Counted from the first letter of the stretch, positions 8,097 to 16,247 are shown. The stretch is DNA of 52,195 nucleotides from Bacteroidales bacterium UBA3663 (GCA_002373755.1 DFJU01000151.1:239-52433), one strand, 5' to 3'. Notes: generated by a model from the letters alone, not told the origin. A program made the numbers and translations.

Positions 8097-10664
8097 TCAG
8101 TTCTTCTTTCGCGACAAAAGGCGGAACAGGAACGGCTGGACGACATAGCTCAAGACGACCGCACTCACCATGCCGACCAACGTAGCGAATCCGACGCTCG
8201 TGATTGACGGGTGCTTGGCGAAAAGCATCGACGAAACGGTGACGATGAGCACCACGGCCGAGAACAGAATCGCCGTCTTGTGGTACGAAAGCAGTTGCAG
8301 GTCGCGCTTTGCGCGGTCGGTTTCGGCGCAAGTGTCCGACTGTCCGGCCAAAAGTCCGTTCATGACGAAAATTGAATAATCGACGCCGATGCCGAAGATG
8401 AATGTCGAGATGATGATGTTGATCAGGTTGAACTGACGGTCGAACATGACCATCGCACCCAACACAATCACCCAGCTGACCAGAATCGGCAGGAAACCGA
8501 GAATCGTGTGTTTCAAGTTGAAATGGAACGACAGTAGCAGCACGACGAAGACGAAGGCCATGCTGACCCATTGCAGCACATTGAAGTCATCGTTCAGTTC
8601 GAGCAACGTGTCCTGCGTGTAGAAGTAGGTGTCGAGCACCATCAGATTAGGCTGTGAACCGATGGCGCGGCAGATGCGCTGATAGGCTGTCGAATCGCTG
8701 CGAACGGAATCGTTGGTGCATCGCACGGATGTGAAACAGAGGTATGAACCATCGGCCGACTGCTCCATCATGGTCGATTGCAGACCGTAGGGGATGATGC
8801 CCTGTTCGTAGAGCGGCGACGGCTCATATTCTCGCGTAGCAGCCTCGAAGAACGGGTCGAAGAACGATGGAACGATGTCCTGTTTCGGCGCACCCTTGCG
8901 AATCAGTTCGCGCACCAGAGCCAGACGATCCTCCGTCCAATAGTTGTGCCATGCGTCGATGCGCTCCTGTTGGACACGCTGCGGCACAAAGATCGTCCCA
9001 GTCGGCGTGTAGCTCTTGACGAGGCCTTCGTCGTGCAGCGAATCGAGTTTTTCGGCTAATGCGGAGAAATTGTCGAGCGCCTCCTCCATCGTACTGCCCG
9101 ACGAGGCGAAATACTGCTGCTTGTCGCCCGTATGGGTCTTGGCACGCACCAGTTCCTCCGAATAGGTGATGTTGTCCGAGAAATAGCCGATGTTGCGCAT
9201 ATCGGCGTCGAAGTCGATACCTCCCTTCAGATAGAAAGCCACGCACACCACTACAGCGATGCCGATGACAATCTGGAGAGCCGTCTTCCGCTCAAACGGA
9301 TAGGCATTGATACGGTCGATGATGGCGAATGCGCGACGGTTGCGCTTGTTCTTGACAGGATTGAAGAACTGCGGCAGGAAAATCAGGCTGAAGACGGTCG
9401 TACCGACGATTGCGAACGATGCGAACAGGCCGAAATCCTGCAAAAGTTCAGTGTTGATGAAAATAAGGCCCATGAACGAGCCGATGGTTGTCAGACAACC
9501 CAGGAAGACAGGCGTCACCTGGTCGCGTAGCACCTGTTCGGGGTCGCTCACATACTTGTAGTGCGTGATGACGTGCAGCACGTAGCTCAACGCCACGCCG
9601 AGCACAATCGCGCCGATACCCAATGCGAGCAAAGAGAATTGGCCCTTAATGAAATACATCATGGCCAATCCGAACAACGTGCCGAAAGCAACGGGCAGCA
9701 GCAGCAGCGGAATGGTGTTCCAGTTGCGGAAACAGATGAAGATGAAGATGAGCACCACGATGAGCGAACCGACGATGGTGTTACGCAGGTCGGCCTTCGT
9801 CTGCCAGCTGTTGTAGGCACCGCGCGCCGGACTGCCGTGGTAGCAGACCTTGACCTCAGTGCCACGGGGCGATGTCTGAGGCACGTCGCCCGACGAGCCC
9901 CAATACTTCTGTTGCATCTGGTTCAGAATCGTGAACAGGCGTGCGCCCTTACCCGTATTGGTGGCGGCAAAGTGCGGAGTGAGGAAAACGAGCAGCACCG
10001 TCGTGTCGGGCACGAAGAAATGACCGTCAATAACCTTATATTGGCCGCCCAAACCGCCAGCCATCGATTTCAGGTCGGTGCCAATCACGTTGCGCAACCC
10101 GAGCGGATCCATTGCAATCAGTTCGGGGAACATCTCACCCACAAGGCTCATGCCCTGCGCGCGGTTCTCCGCCATCTGACGGTCAACGTGTTCCTGCGTC
10201 AGGAGCGTGTCGAAAGTCGCGTAGCACGACGTGTCGATGAAGCATGGCAGCTGCGATTGCGCGTAGTCGATGGCATCGAACATCACATCGTCCAACTTCA
10301 CGCTGCTGAAAAGGTCCTTGACCAACGTGTCGCCGCGCTGATTCAGGCTGTCCAACCGTGTCTGCAATTCAGTCACAAAGCGGTCGCACACAGCAATCAG
10401 CGAATCGCGGCGGTCATCGGCAGGCATATCGGCCGATGCCTCGAACACGAGGAACGTCTTGTCCTTGATGCGCAGGTCGGCGAAAGCCAACTTGGTCGAA
10501 CCGTCTTCGTTCTTCGACGACGGCAGCAGCTTGGAGATGTCCTCTTCGAGGTGAATCTGCGACGCGAAATAGCCACAGAACGCGAACAGCGACAGCATCA
10601 GTGCCCAATAGAAGAACCGATGCCGACGGAAAAAATGATATATGGAAATGCAGAGGTTGGTCAT
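8097..10664 (-). CDS. MMPL/RND-type lipid exporter
   Basis: The 855-residue inner-membrane protein has the MMPL layout: a first membrane helix at about residues 15-35, a large periplasmic loop, a bundle of about five helices (VGSLIVVLIFIFICF onwards, residues 300-440), a second loop, and a second bundle (residues 685-850, including ILVSWVIVLGAMVMF and the GIGVDYSIFVMN segment). Proteins of this type in aryl-polyene clusters export the product, with a LolA-like carrier. Both are present here. The length is normal for the family. It lies 9 bases after the dehydratase gene. Confidence 0.9.
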   Translation of the reverse strand: MTNLCISIYHFFRRHRFFYWALMLSLFAFCGYFASQIHLEEDISKLLPSSKNEDGSTKLAFADLRIKDKTFLVFEASADMPADDRRDSLIAVCDRFVTELQTRLDSLNQRGDTLVKDLFSSVKLDDVMFDAIDYAQSQLPCFIDTSCYATFDTLLTQEHVDRQMAENRAQGMSLVGEMFPELIAMDPLGLRNVIGTDLKSMAGGLGGQYKVIDGHFFVPDTTVLLVFLTPHFAATNTGKGARLFTILNQMQQKYWGSSGDVPQTSPRGTEVKVCYHGSPARGAYNSWQTKADLRNTIVGSLIVVLIFIFICFRNWNTIPLLLLPVAFGTLFGLAMMYFIKGQFSLLALGIGAIVLGVALSYVLHVITHYKYVSDPEQVLRDQVTPVFLGCLTTIGSFMGLIFINTELLQDFGLFASFAIVGTTVFSLIFLPQFFNPVKNKRNRRAFAIIDRINAYPFERKTALQIVIGIAVVVCVAFYLKGGIDFDADMRNIGYFSDNITYSEELVRAKTHTGDKQQYFASSGSTMEEALDNFSALAEKLDSLHDEGLVKSYTPTGTIFVPQRVQQERIDAWHNYWTEDRLALVRELIRKGAPKQDIVPSFFDPFFEAATREYEPSPLYEQGIIPYGLQSTMMEQSADGSYLCFTSVRCTNDSVRSDSTAYQRICRAIGSQPNLMVLDTYFYTQDTLLELNDDFNVLQWVSMAFVFVVLLLSFHFNLKHTILGFLPILVSWVIVLGAMVMFDRQFNLINIIISTFIFGIGVDYSIFVMNGLLAGQSDTCAETDRAKRDLQLLSYHKTAILFSAVVLIVTVSSMLFAKHPSITSVGFATLVGMVSAVVLSYVVQPFLFRLLSRKKN

Positions 10665-10673
10665 GGACGAAAC

Positions 10674-11054
10674 TTATTCTTTCACTTTTAGAGTTGCTTT
10701 CATCTCCATGTACGACGTTGAGGCATCGGCTATCGAGGCGACGATATTGTAACTGTCGGTACCTTCGACGCGAGCCACCATGACGCGCACATCGACCTTC
10801 GGGCATACTGCGGGCGATGCCACAGCCGTCAACCGGCACTGCTTGATTGTGTCGATAAGCAAATCCTGGCCGACGAGCATCTCGGCGCACTCGCGGATCA
10901 TCTCTATGTTGCACACGCCGGGCGACACCGGCTTTCCGGGGAAATGTCCCGCATACACATCACAGTCGGCTTTCAGCTCGCACAGATACACTGCCTCGTT
11001 GGAGCTTACCTTCTCTTCGTGCAGGACTTGGAAAAATTTATCTTTCAACAACAT
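10674..11054 (-). CDS. 3-hydroxyacyl-ACP dehydratase, FabZ-like hotdog (ApeI-type)
   Basis: The 126-residue hotdog protein carries the catalytic loop YAGHFPGKPVSPGV with His37, followed by the helix NIEMIRECAEML, which supplies the acidic partner. It should dehydrate beta-hydroxyacyl-ACP to the trans-2-enoyl form in each extension cycle. Without an enoyl reductase this yields a conjugated polyene. The ATG at 11054 is chosen; an in-frame TTG three codons upstream is less likely. It is followed at 9 bases by the exporter. Upstream lies a 355-base non-coding stretch with 89-bp tandem repeats, although the genes on both sides belong to the same cluster. Confidence 0.85.
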   Translation of the reverse strand: MLLKDKFFQVLHEEKVSSNEAVYLCELKADCDVYAGHFPGKPVSPGVCNIEMIRECAEMLVGQDLLIDTIKQCRLTAVASPAVCPKVDVRVMVARVEGTDSYNIVASIADASTSYMEMKATLKVKE

Positions 11055-11409
11055 ACCGTTCAATTGAGGAAGTTCAAAAACAAGAATTTGAGGATTTCTA
11101 ATTTATTAAGAATTGTCGAGAACTCTTTTCTGGGAAGTTCAAATTATCAAGAATTGGAGAATTAAGAGAAATTCAATTCTCTAATATCCTGAATTGTTGA
11201 GAATTTGAGAACTCTTTTCCGGGAAGTTCTTATTTTCAAGAATTTAAGAATTAAGAGAAATTTAATTCTCTCATATCCTGAATTGTTGAGAATTAGCGAC
11301 TCACTCCATTTTTTTTTAGAAATCACCCTTTCAGAAACGTACCAGATTCTATTGAATCTACGAAATGCCATGCTGGAAAATCGCGTAGCGGGCATTTCGA
11401 TACGTCCCG
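11055..11409. other. Intra-operon gap without gene, filled by AT-rich repeats
   Basis: This 355-base gap between two dehydratase-type genes contains no supported ORF. It holds the 89-bp tandem repeat (11118-11295), a degenerate third copy before it (about 11066-11117), and a CTACGCGA octamer (11381-11388, read on the minus strand). Confidence 0.7.
11118..11295. repeat. Tandem 89-bp AT-rich repeat, two copies
   Basis: Copies at 11118-11206 and 11207-11295 are nearly identical. Each begins GAGAACTCTTTTC, contains GGGAAGTTC and the inverted pair AGAGAAATT/AATTCTCT, and ends TCCTGAATTGTTGAGAATT. The period is exactly 89 bases. Confidence 0.9.
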
Positions 11410-11829
11410 TCATTCTACGAAAATTTTCATTTGAGTATCGGCCACCAGCGTTTCGCCACAGCGGGTCTCGCCCGTCATCAGCGTCACACCGTTCACCTCG
11501 GCTCCGAGTGTGATGGTCGTTGTAAGTTCATCGCCCACAGCCGGACGCACGTAGCAATGGAACTTCTTCACTTCGCCGATATAGCCGATGGGCAACGGTT
11601 CACCGGCGAGCAGAGCCTTGTGGCCCTTGAATGCGCTTGCCGATTGGGCGATATGTTCGATGAGGCCCGGCTCGGCCATCCTGCCGTCCTCCTCGATGAA
11701 GTAGTTATCCGCGCCGACAGACAGGCCGGTGTGAGCGACATCGCCCTCAGCATCCATGATCTTGTCCACCATGACGATAGGCGCGCGCTGCGGCATAAGT
11801 TTGAAAAGTTCTTCGTTTTTGTAGAGCAT
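11410..11829 (-). CDS. Hotdog-fold dehydratase-like protein, ApeP/COG4706 type
   Basis: The 139-residue protein resembles the second dehydratase-like component of aryl-polyene clusters. The N-terminal segment LMPQRAPIVMVDKI matches the FabZ-type lead-in (LxPHRxPxLLVD) but has Gln for His. The central helix reads AEPGLIEHIAQSASAF, without the GHFPG catalytic His of its operon partner. Members of this family are called 3-hydroxyacyl-ACP dehydratases, but whether this one is catalytic cannot be read from the sequence. It could instead act as a structural partner of the FabZ-like subunit. The start at ATG 11829 is unambiguous. Confidence 0.75.
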   Translation of the reverse strand: MLYKNEELFKLMPQRAPIVMVDKIMDAEGDVAHTGLSVGADNYFIEEDGRMAEPGLIEHIAQSASAFKGHKALLAGEPLPIGYIGEVKKFHCYVRPAVGDELTTTITLGAEVNGVTLMTGETRCGETLVADTQMKIFVE

Positions 11830-11928
11830 ATTTTTTTCGGTTTAGTCGCTGCGGGCGACCTTTAAATAACGACAATGGACAATGCACACTTTCTGCTGTG
11901 CATCGCCCATTGGTAAAACGTAATCAGA

Positions 11929-12171
11929 TTAAGCCTGATGGCTCTCGATGTAGTTGTAAAGATCCTCGAAAGTCTTTACAGTCGGCAGATCGGCAGCCGG
12001 AATCTTCACCTTGAAAGTGTGTTCGATAACAGCGACCAGATCGACCAGACTCAAGCTGTCAAGCTCCAAAGCGTCCTTGATGACGGCATCTGGAGTGATA
12101 TCGCTCTCTTCAACCTCAAACTCTTCGGCGAGAAGTGGATTTACCTTCTCAATGATTTCTTCTTTCGTCAT
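11929..12171 (-). CDS. Acyl carrier protein of the polyene-type operon
   Basis: The 80-residue acidic protein has the four-helix ACP pattern and the phosphopantetheine attachment motif DSLS with Ser39 (ALELDSLSLVDLV). It would carry the growing chain between synthase, ketoreductase and dehydratase. It lies 53 bases after the ketosynthase gene and 99 bases before the ApeP-like gene. It is probably the dedicated ACP of this pathway, because the housekeeping acpP normally sits beside fabF. No phosphopantetheinyl transferase lies in the window, so it would depend on one encoded elsewhere. Confidence 0.93.
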   Translation of the reverse strand: MTKEEIIEKVNPLLAEEFEVEESDITPDAVIKDALELDSLSLVDLVAVIEHTFKVKIPAADLPTVKTFEDLYNYIESHQA

Positions 12172-12224
12172 TTTAAAAAAGTGATTAAAAAGTTTTTTTC
12201 ATTATTGTGTTTGTCTCACGACAT

Positions 12225-13457
12225 TCATCCCTTGTAGTCCTTGACAATCAGCGTCGAATTTGTACCTCCGAAACCGAATGAATTGCTCAGGAACATGTCG
12301 AAGTGTGCCTCCTGCGTCTTGGCGATGATGTTGATGCAGGCAGTCTCCTCGTCCGGATTCTCGAAGTTGAGCGAACCGGCAATGAAGTTGTTCTTCATCA
12401 TCAGAATGCTGTAGATTGCCTCGCTCGCACCAGCCATCCACATTTCATGGCCAGTCTGGCCCTTGGTCGAAGTGACAGGCACCTTGTAGTCGCCAAAGAC
12501 ATTGGCAATGGCCATAGCCTCGCGACCGTCACCGGCATGAGTCGAAGTGGCGTGTGCATTGACATAGCCGATTTCGTGGATATCAACGCCGGCATGTTCG
12601 ATGGCCAATTCCAAAGAACGCTGTGGGCCTGCCACATTCGGTGTTGAGATATGGTCGCCGTTGCCCGAGAAGCCCCATCCGATGATTTCAGCGATTGGTT
12701 TTGCGCCGCGTGCCAAAGCGTGGTCGAGGCTCTCGATAATCAACGTAGCGGCACCGCCACCAGGCACGAGGCCGTCGCGGTCGCGGTCGAACGGACGGCT
12801 GGCCTTAGTCGGCTCATCCTCGCGGGTCGAGAATGCCTGAATGCCGTCGAACGAACCGACGCACTCCAAATTGACCTCCTGTGCGCCACCGGCCACGATG
12901 CAGTCCTGCAAGCCGTCCTTGATGAGCAACCAGGCCAGACCCAGCGCGTGGCTGCCCGATGCACAGGCACCAGAAGTTGTCAGGTTGATGCCGCGCAGGT
13001 GGAACAATGTTGCGAGGTTCATCGTCACGGTCGAATTCATCGACTGGAAAATGCTTCCCGAACCGCAAGCAGCAGTGTCCTTGTATTCATATATTTTGGA
13101 AACGGCCTGATAGGTAGCCTGAGCCACCGAATCATTACCGAACAGAAGTCCAACTTCGTTGGCATCCAGATATGTCTGGTCGATGCCGGCCTGCTCCAAT
13201 GCCTGCAATGTTGACATATAGGCATATTGAGCCTCTTCGGGCATGAACTGACGTTGATTGCGCGGAATGAGTTTCTTCAAATCCGGCTTTTCCACAAACG
13301 ATGTCAGAGCCGAGCGGAAACCGAGATCCTTACGTGCCTGATCGAACACGATACCAGATTTCCCGTTGTAGAGAGCGTCCTTGACAGCATCCAAACTGGT
13401 GCCCAGACAGGACCAAATACCCATACCCGTGATAACTACTCTTTTATTGCTATTCAT
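12225..13457 (-). CDS. Beta-ketoacyl-ACP synthase (KAS I/FabB-like), first gene of the polyene-type operon
   Basis: The 410-residue thiolase-fold synthase has a complete Cys-His-His site: Cys165 in TSGACASGSH, His302 in VNAHATSTHAGD, and Lys332 with His337 in TKGQTGHE. It should therefore condense acyl-thioester with malonyl-ACP. It is the only ketosynthase in the cluster. Larger aryl-polyene clusters carry a chain-length partner and additional synthases. The ATG at 13457 follows a perfect -7 box at 13484-13491. The gene heads a nine-gene minus-strand operon running to 4490. Confidence 0.92.
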   Translation of the reverse strand: MNSNKRVVITGMGIWSCLGTSLDAVKDALYNGKSGIVFDQARKDLGFRSALTSFVEKPDLKKLIPRNQRQFMPEEAQYAYMSTLQALEQAGIDQTYLDANEVGLLFGNDSVAQATYQAVSKIYEYKDTAACGSGSIFQSMNSTVTMNLATLFHLRGINLTTSGACASGSHALGLAWLLIKDGLQDCIVAGGAQEVNLECVGSFDGIQAFSTREDEPTKASRPFDRDRDGLVPGGGAATLIIESLDHALARGAKPIAEIIGWGFSGNGDHISTPNVAGPQRSLELAIEHAGVDIHEIGYVNAHATSTHAGDGREAMAIANVFGDYKVPVTSTKGQTGHEMWMAGASEAIYSILMMKNNFIAGSLNFENPDEETACINIIAKTQEAHFDMFLSNSFGFGGTNSTLIVKDYKG

Positions 13458-13483
13458 AGTGAACTTTGTACAAAATTTCGGCG

Positions 13484-13491
13484 CAAAGTTA
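13484..13491 (-). promoter_or_regulatory. -7 box of the polyene-type operon
   Basis: The minus strand reads TAACTTTG, a perfect TAnnTTTG box 27 bases before the ketosynthase ATG. No TTTG is seen at the expected -33 distance, which could mean a weaker or activator-dependent promoter. Confidence 0.5.
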
Positions 13492-13592
13492 GTATTTATT
13501 TTTGAATTTCAGTGTTTTTGCCTTTTTTTTATCCGACGCAGAAACAAAACCCATTTATTTTCAATGCAAATCGCACATAATTATAAACTATG

Positions 13593-13624
13593 TTTGGCAT
13601 TTCGATTTTTATTTTCTACCTTTG
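13593..13624 (+). promoter_or_regulatory. Promoter of ssrA
   Basis: TTTG at 13593-13596, a 20-base spacer and TACCTTTG at 13617-13624 match the Bacteroidetes consensus exactly. The mature tmRNA begins 15 bases after the -7 box. Confidence 0.85.
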
Positions 13625-13638
13625 CGCCACTCAAAACA

Positions 13639-14035
13639 GGGGCTGACTGGCTTTGACAGCGAGATGAGCTTTTGTGTAAGCATGCAGTGAGACGTCACCT
13701 ATCACTATAATCCACGATGGCGAAATATAATTGGCGAGAATAACTACGCTCTTGCTGCCTGATCGAAGTACAGTAGATCACTGGCTTAATCGCTGCTCAA
13801 GGTAGCAGCGACAAGACATCGCCCCGAGGTCGTAATCCCGAGACTGAGGAACAGGCGGTGCAGGTAAATCGGGAATAGTCTGTCGGCAGCCTCGTGCCGC
13901 AGGTGAAAACTTAGAGGATACGGAGCGACTTGGTGGTCCGGGTCTTGGCCACTCCCGACAATGAAGGCCGGAATAAGCATGTAGAAAGCGCAGACGTTCC
14001 CCGTTTGGACGAGGGTTCGAACCCCTCCAGCTCCA
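13639..14035 (+). ncRNA. ssrA: Transfer-messenger RNA (tmRNA)
   Basis: tmRNA with SmpB rescues stalled ribosomes and adds a degradation tag. The 5' end GGGGCTGACTGGCTTTGACAG is typical, and GGGGCTG pairs with CAGCTCC near the 3' end to form the acceptor stem. The T arm is GAGGG-TTCGAAC-CCCTC (14011-14027). The tag reading frame is at 13733-13762 and gives GENNYALAA followed by TGA, the form I know from Porphyromonas/Prevotella-type bacteria. The length to the discriminator base is 397 nt. CCA is not encoded: the genome continues ACAG. An ORF on the opposite strand (reading VELEGFEPS) is only the antisense of this RNA. Confidence 0.96.
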
Positions 14036-14038
14036 CAG

Positions 14039-14173
14039 ATGGAGCGGGTGATTTGCTAAAATAACCCCTCCAGCTCCACTTGGATGGAGCGGGTGATTTG
14101 TTAAAATACCCCCTCCAGCTCCACTTGAATGGAGCGGGTGATTTGTTAAAATAACCCCTCCAGCTCCACTTTT
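14039..14173. repeat. Three 45-bp tandem repeats that include the tmRNA 3' end
   Basis: Units at 14039-14083, 14084-14128 and 14129-14173 each begin ATGGAGCGGGTGATTTG and contain CCCCTCCAGCTCCAC, a 15-base copy of the tmRNA 3' end at 14022-14036. Each unit can fold as GGAGC(GGG)...(CCC)...GCTCC. Confidence 0.93.
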
Positions 14174-14270
14174 CCAATAAATGCGGATGACGCTGATTAA
14201 ACGGATAAAAACGGTTTTAATTTGCATCGTCCGCTTTTCAGTTTTTTACTGAACGACAACCTGAAATATC

Positions 14271-15116
14271 ATGAAAAGGATTCTGACATTTTTAGCATTG
14301 GCCATAATCGGACTGAACCGGATTGGGGCGACACCCCAAATCTGCAATGAGCTTATTGTAAAGGGAGAACATTGGGCGATGTTTTGTTGGCCAATAAATC
14401 AAACCCTGCACAATGCCATCAGAAACTACACCGAGATATACGACGGACCGGCACTCACCTGCTGTTGGGACGGCTACACCTCGACATGGTCGATACGGGA
14501 CGGAATGCTCGTGCTCGACAGCATCGACGTATTGATATACGACGAAAGTGGCGGCATCGGCTCCCGACCGCTCGGGCATGACACGATTGACGCGGCATTC
14601 AGGAGCATCGGCCTCACAACACGCGCCGCAACATGGTATTCCGGCACATTCAATGCGACACAAGGCAAAATGCTTTCTCATGAAGAAGGCTCTGGCGGTT
14701 ATCGCCACAGCAAGCGGGAAATGGTCGTGAAAGTAGAAAACGGCAAGGTCATCAGCGCGGAAATATACAACAACAGGATTGTGGCCAATGGCTTTTCCTT
14801 TTCCGACAAATACGGAAATCAGGATCGTCTAAAGGAACTCACATCCCGGTTTACATTCTCGCCCGATGAATTTCCCGAACTGAAAGGGAAACGAATAGCC
14901 ATCAAAATCCTGAAAGGCGATTCATCTGGAAACATAACCGATATCAGTATTTTAAATACGAAAAAACTTACACTTAGTCCGGAAATGGAAAAAGTGCTGA
15001 CCGCCAGATTGCTGACGGAAATCAACAAATCTGCGCCATGGACGACCTACTCCATCAATGGAAAATATGTGCTCCAAGACCAGCACTGGATCTTCCCCTA
15101 CAGGTTCCCGGAATAA
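14271..15116 (+). CDS. Secreted protein of unknown function beside ssrA
   Basis: The 281-residue protein begins with a signal peptide (MKRILTFLALAIIGLNRIGA, cut before TPQ). The mature part has several cysteines (ICNEL, MFCWP, TCCWDGY) and no motif I recognise. The last 80 residues (ELKGKRIAIKILKGDSSGNITD..., then a segment ending in an amphipathic helix and beta strand) faintly resemble the fold of TonB C-terminal-like domains, but this is weak. It is monocistronic, ends at a bidirectional terminator, and is the first gene beyond the tmRNA repeat array. It could therefore be a leftover of an element inserted at ssrA. The function is unknown. Confidence 0.7.
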   Translation: MKRILTFLALAIIGLNRIGATPQICNELIVKGEHWAMFCWPINQTLHNAIRNYTEIYDGPALTCCWDGYTSTWSIRDGMLVLDSIDVLIYDESGGIGSRPLGHDTIDAAFRSIGLTTRAATWYSGTFNATQGKMLSHEEGSGGYRHSKREMVVKVENGKVISAEIYNNRIVANGFSFSDKYGNQDRLKELTSRFTFSPDEFPELKGKRIAIKILKGDSSGNITDISILNTKKLTLSPEMEKVLTARLLTEINKSAPWTTYSINGKYVLQDQHWIFPYRFPE

Positions 15117-15286
15117 AGGAAAAAGACAATCCAAAAATGGAAGAAGTCCAATATTGCCAATTTCAAGAAACCTGCAAAGGCAATGTTGGACATTGCGAAC
15201 ATTCCGTGGACCGACATTGGACATCCAGAATCGCCGAGAATTAGAGCCACCACCTAAACAAATTTCAGGAATCGCCTTTATATTCT

Positions 15287-15328
15287 GAAAAAAGAGGGTG
15301 TGTCAAAATAGTCACATCCTCTTTTTTT
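15287..15328. terminator. Bidirectional terminator between convergent genes
   Basis: GAGGGTGTG (15294-15302) and CACATCCTC (15313-15321) pair over nine positions including one G-U pair. The stem is flanked by runs of A on the left and T on the right, so it can serve both the plus gene ending at 15116 and the minus gene ending at 15351. Confidence 0.88.
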
Positions 15329-15350
15329 CGATTTACGGCTCAAGTCTCCC

Positions 15351-15968
15351 TCACCTGATGAAGTTCGTGCGCACAACTGGTTCCTGTTCCGGCAGTCCAG
15401 AGTCCGACGAACGCAGGTTGCGCATCATCCACGCCATGTTGCGCGCCAGAGTGCGCATGGTCTGCATTCCCTCCTCATCGGCCGCAACCTGACCCGGTGT
15501 CTGTCCGTAGGCCAAATTCCAATATTGCGAGCTTGCCACGGGCATGTTCATCATCGTGTAGTACTTGTTCAGACGGTCGAATGCGGCCGATGCGCCGCCA
15601 CGACGGCACACCACGACGCTTGCCGCAACCTTGTACTGCAAATCGGCGCCCAATGAGTAGAACACGCGGTCGAGCAGGGCACAGAGCGAACCGTTCGGGC
15701 CGCCATAATAGACGGGCGAACCGACAACCAGACCGTCGATGCCATCCTTCACCGTGCGCCAGATCTTGTAGTAGAGGTCGTCGTTGAACGTGCATTTGCC
15801 CGTCCGACCGCACATTCCGCAGGCGATGCAACCCTGCACAGCGCCCCTCCCGATCGACACAATTTCGGTCTCGATGCCAGCCTCGTGCAAGGTCTTGGCC
15901 ACTTCGCTCAATGCCGTGAAGGTATTTCCCTTTTCACGCGGACTTCCGTTGATCAACAATACTTTCAT
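15351..15968 (-). CDS. Flavodoxin-fold NAD(P)H-dependent FMN reductase
   Basis: The 205-residue protein of the NADPH-dependent FMN reductase/iron-sulfur flavoprotein group starts with a flavodoxin-like fold. The FMN phosphate loop GSPREKGNT is at residues 8-16, a cysteine cluster CIACGMCGRTGKC lies near residues 47-59, and SPVYYGGPNG is the second flavin loop near residues 84-93. Proteins of this family reduce quinones, nitro groups or metals, or supply reduced flavin. The cysteine pattern is that of family members that may bind iron-sulfur or disulfide. The substrate is unknown. It is monocistronic, with the MITE-like element on its upstream side. Confidence 0.85.
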   Translation of the reverse strand: MKVLLINGSPREKGNTFTALSEVAKTLHEAGIETEIVSIGRGAVQGCIACGMCGRTGKCTFNDDLYYKIWRTVKDGIDGLVVGSPVYYGGPNGSLCALLDRVFYSLGADLQYKVAASVVVCRRGGASAAFDRLNKYYTMMNMPVASSQYWNLAYGQTPGQVAADEEGMQTMRTLARNMAWMMRNLRSSDSGLPEQEPVVRTNFIR

Positions 15969-16007
15969 CTTTTTTCAGTTTTAAGTGGTTTCTTACGAAC
16001 TTTATAT

Positions 16008-16193
16008 TTAAGTAGTTGTTCAAAATTATTTTATAATATCATGTAGGCTGTCCAAAAGCTATCTTTTTCATTCTTGGGCGCATCTTCCGGCCTTGTTCTC
16101 AGGCACAATGTCACATTGCGCCATCGGCCAAAACCGAAATCTGCATCCCAATCTCTGAAAAATATAGTCAAATAATTTTGAACACCTACTTAA
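16008..16193. mobile_element. MITE-like element with 24-bp inverted ends
   Basis: A 186-bp segment begins TTAAGTAGTTGTTCAAAATT and ends AATTTTGAACACCTACTTAA. The two ends are inverted copies over 24 bases with one mismatch. It has no coding potential. It lies in the 279-base gap between the FMN reductase and MFS genes. No clear target-site duplication is visible. Confidence 0.7.
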
Positions 16194-16247
16194 CCACAAA
16201 ACCGGCAAAATATTGTCTTTGAGCGGAAAAAATCGGCTATGCGACTT

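Noticed and set aside
9561..10691. 376-codon plus-strand ORF
   Set aside because: Antisense to the MMPL exporter; composition dominated by Arg, His, Gln and Glu.
14036..14173. Array of three repeats as a CRISPR
   Set aside because: Repeats are directly adjacent without spacers, and they derive from the tmRNA 3' end. No cas gene is present.
13778..14227. Minus-strand ORFs reading SWRGYFNKSPAP repeats and VELEGFEPSS
   Set aside because: They are the antisense of tmRNA and of the 45-bp repeats behind it. This is a well-known false gene type.
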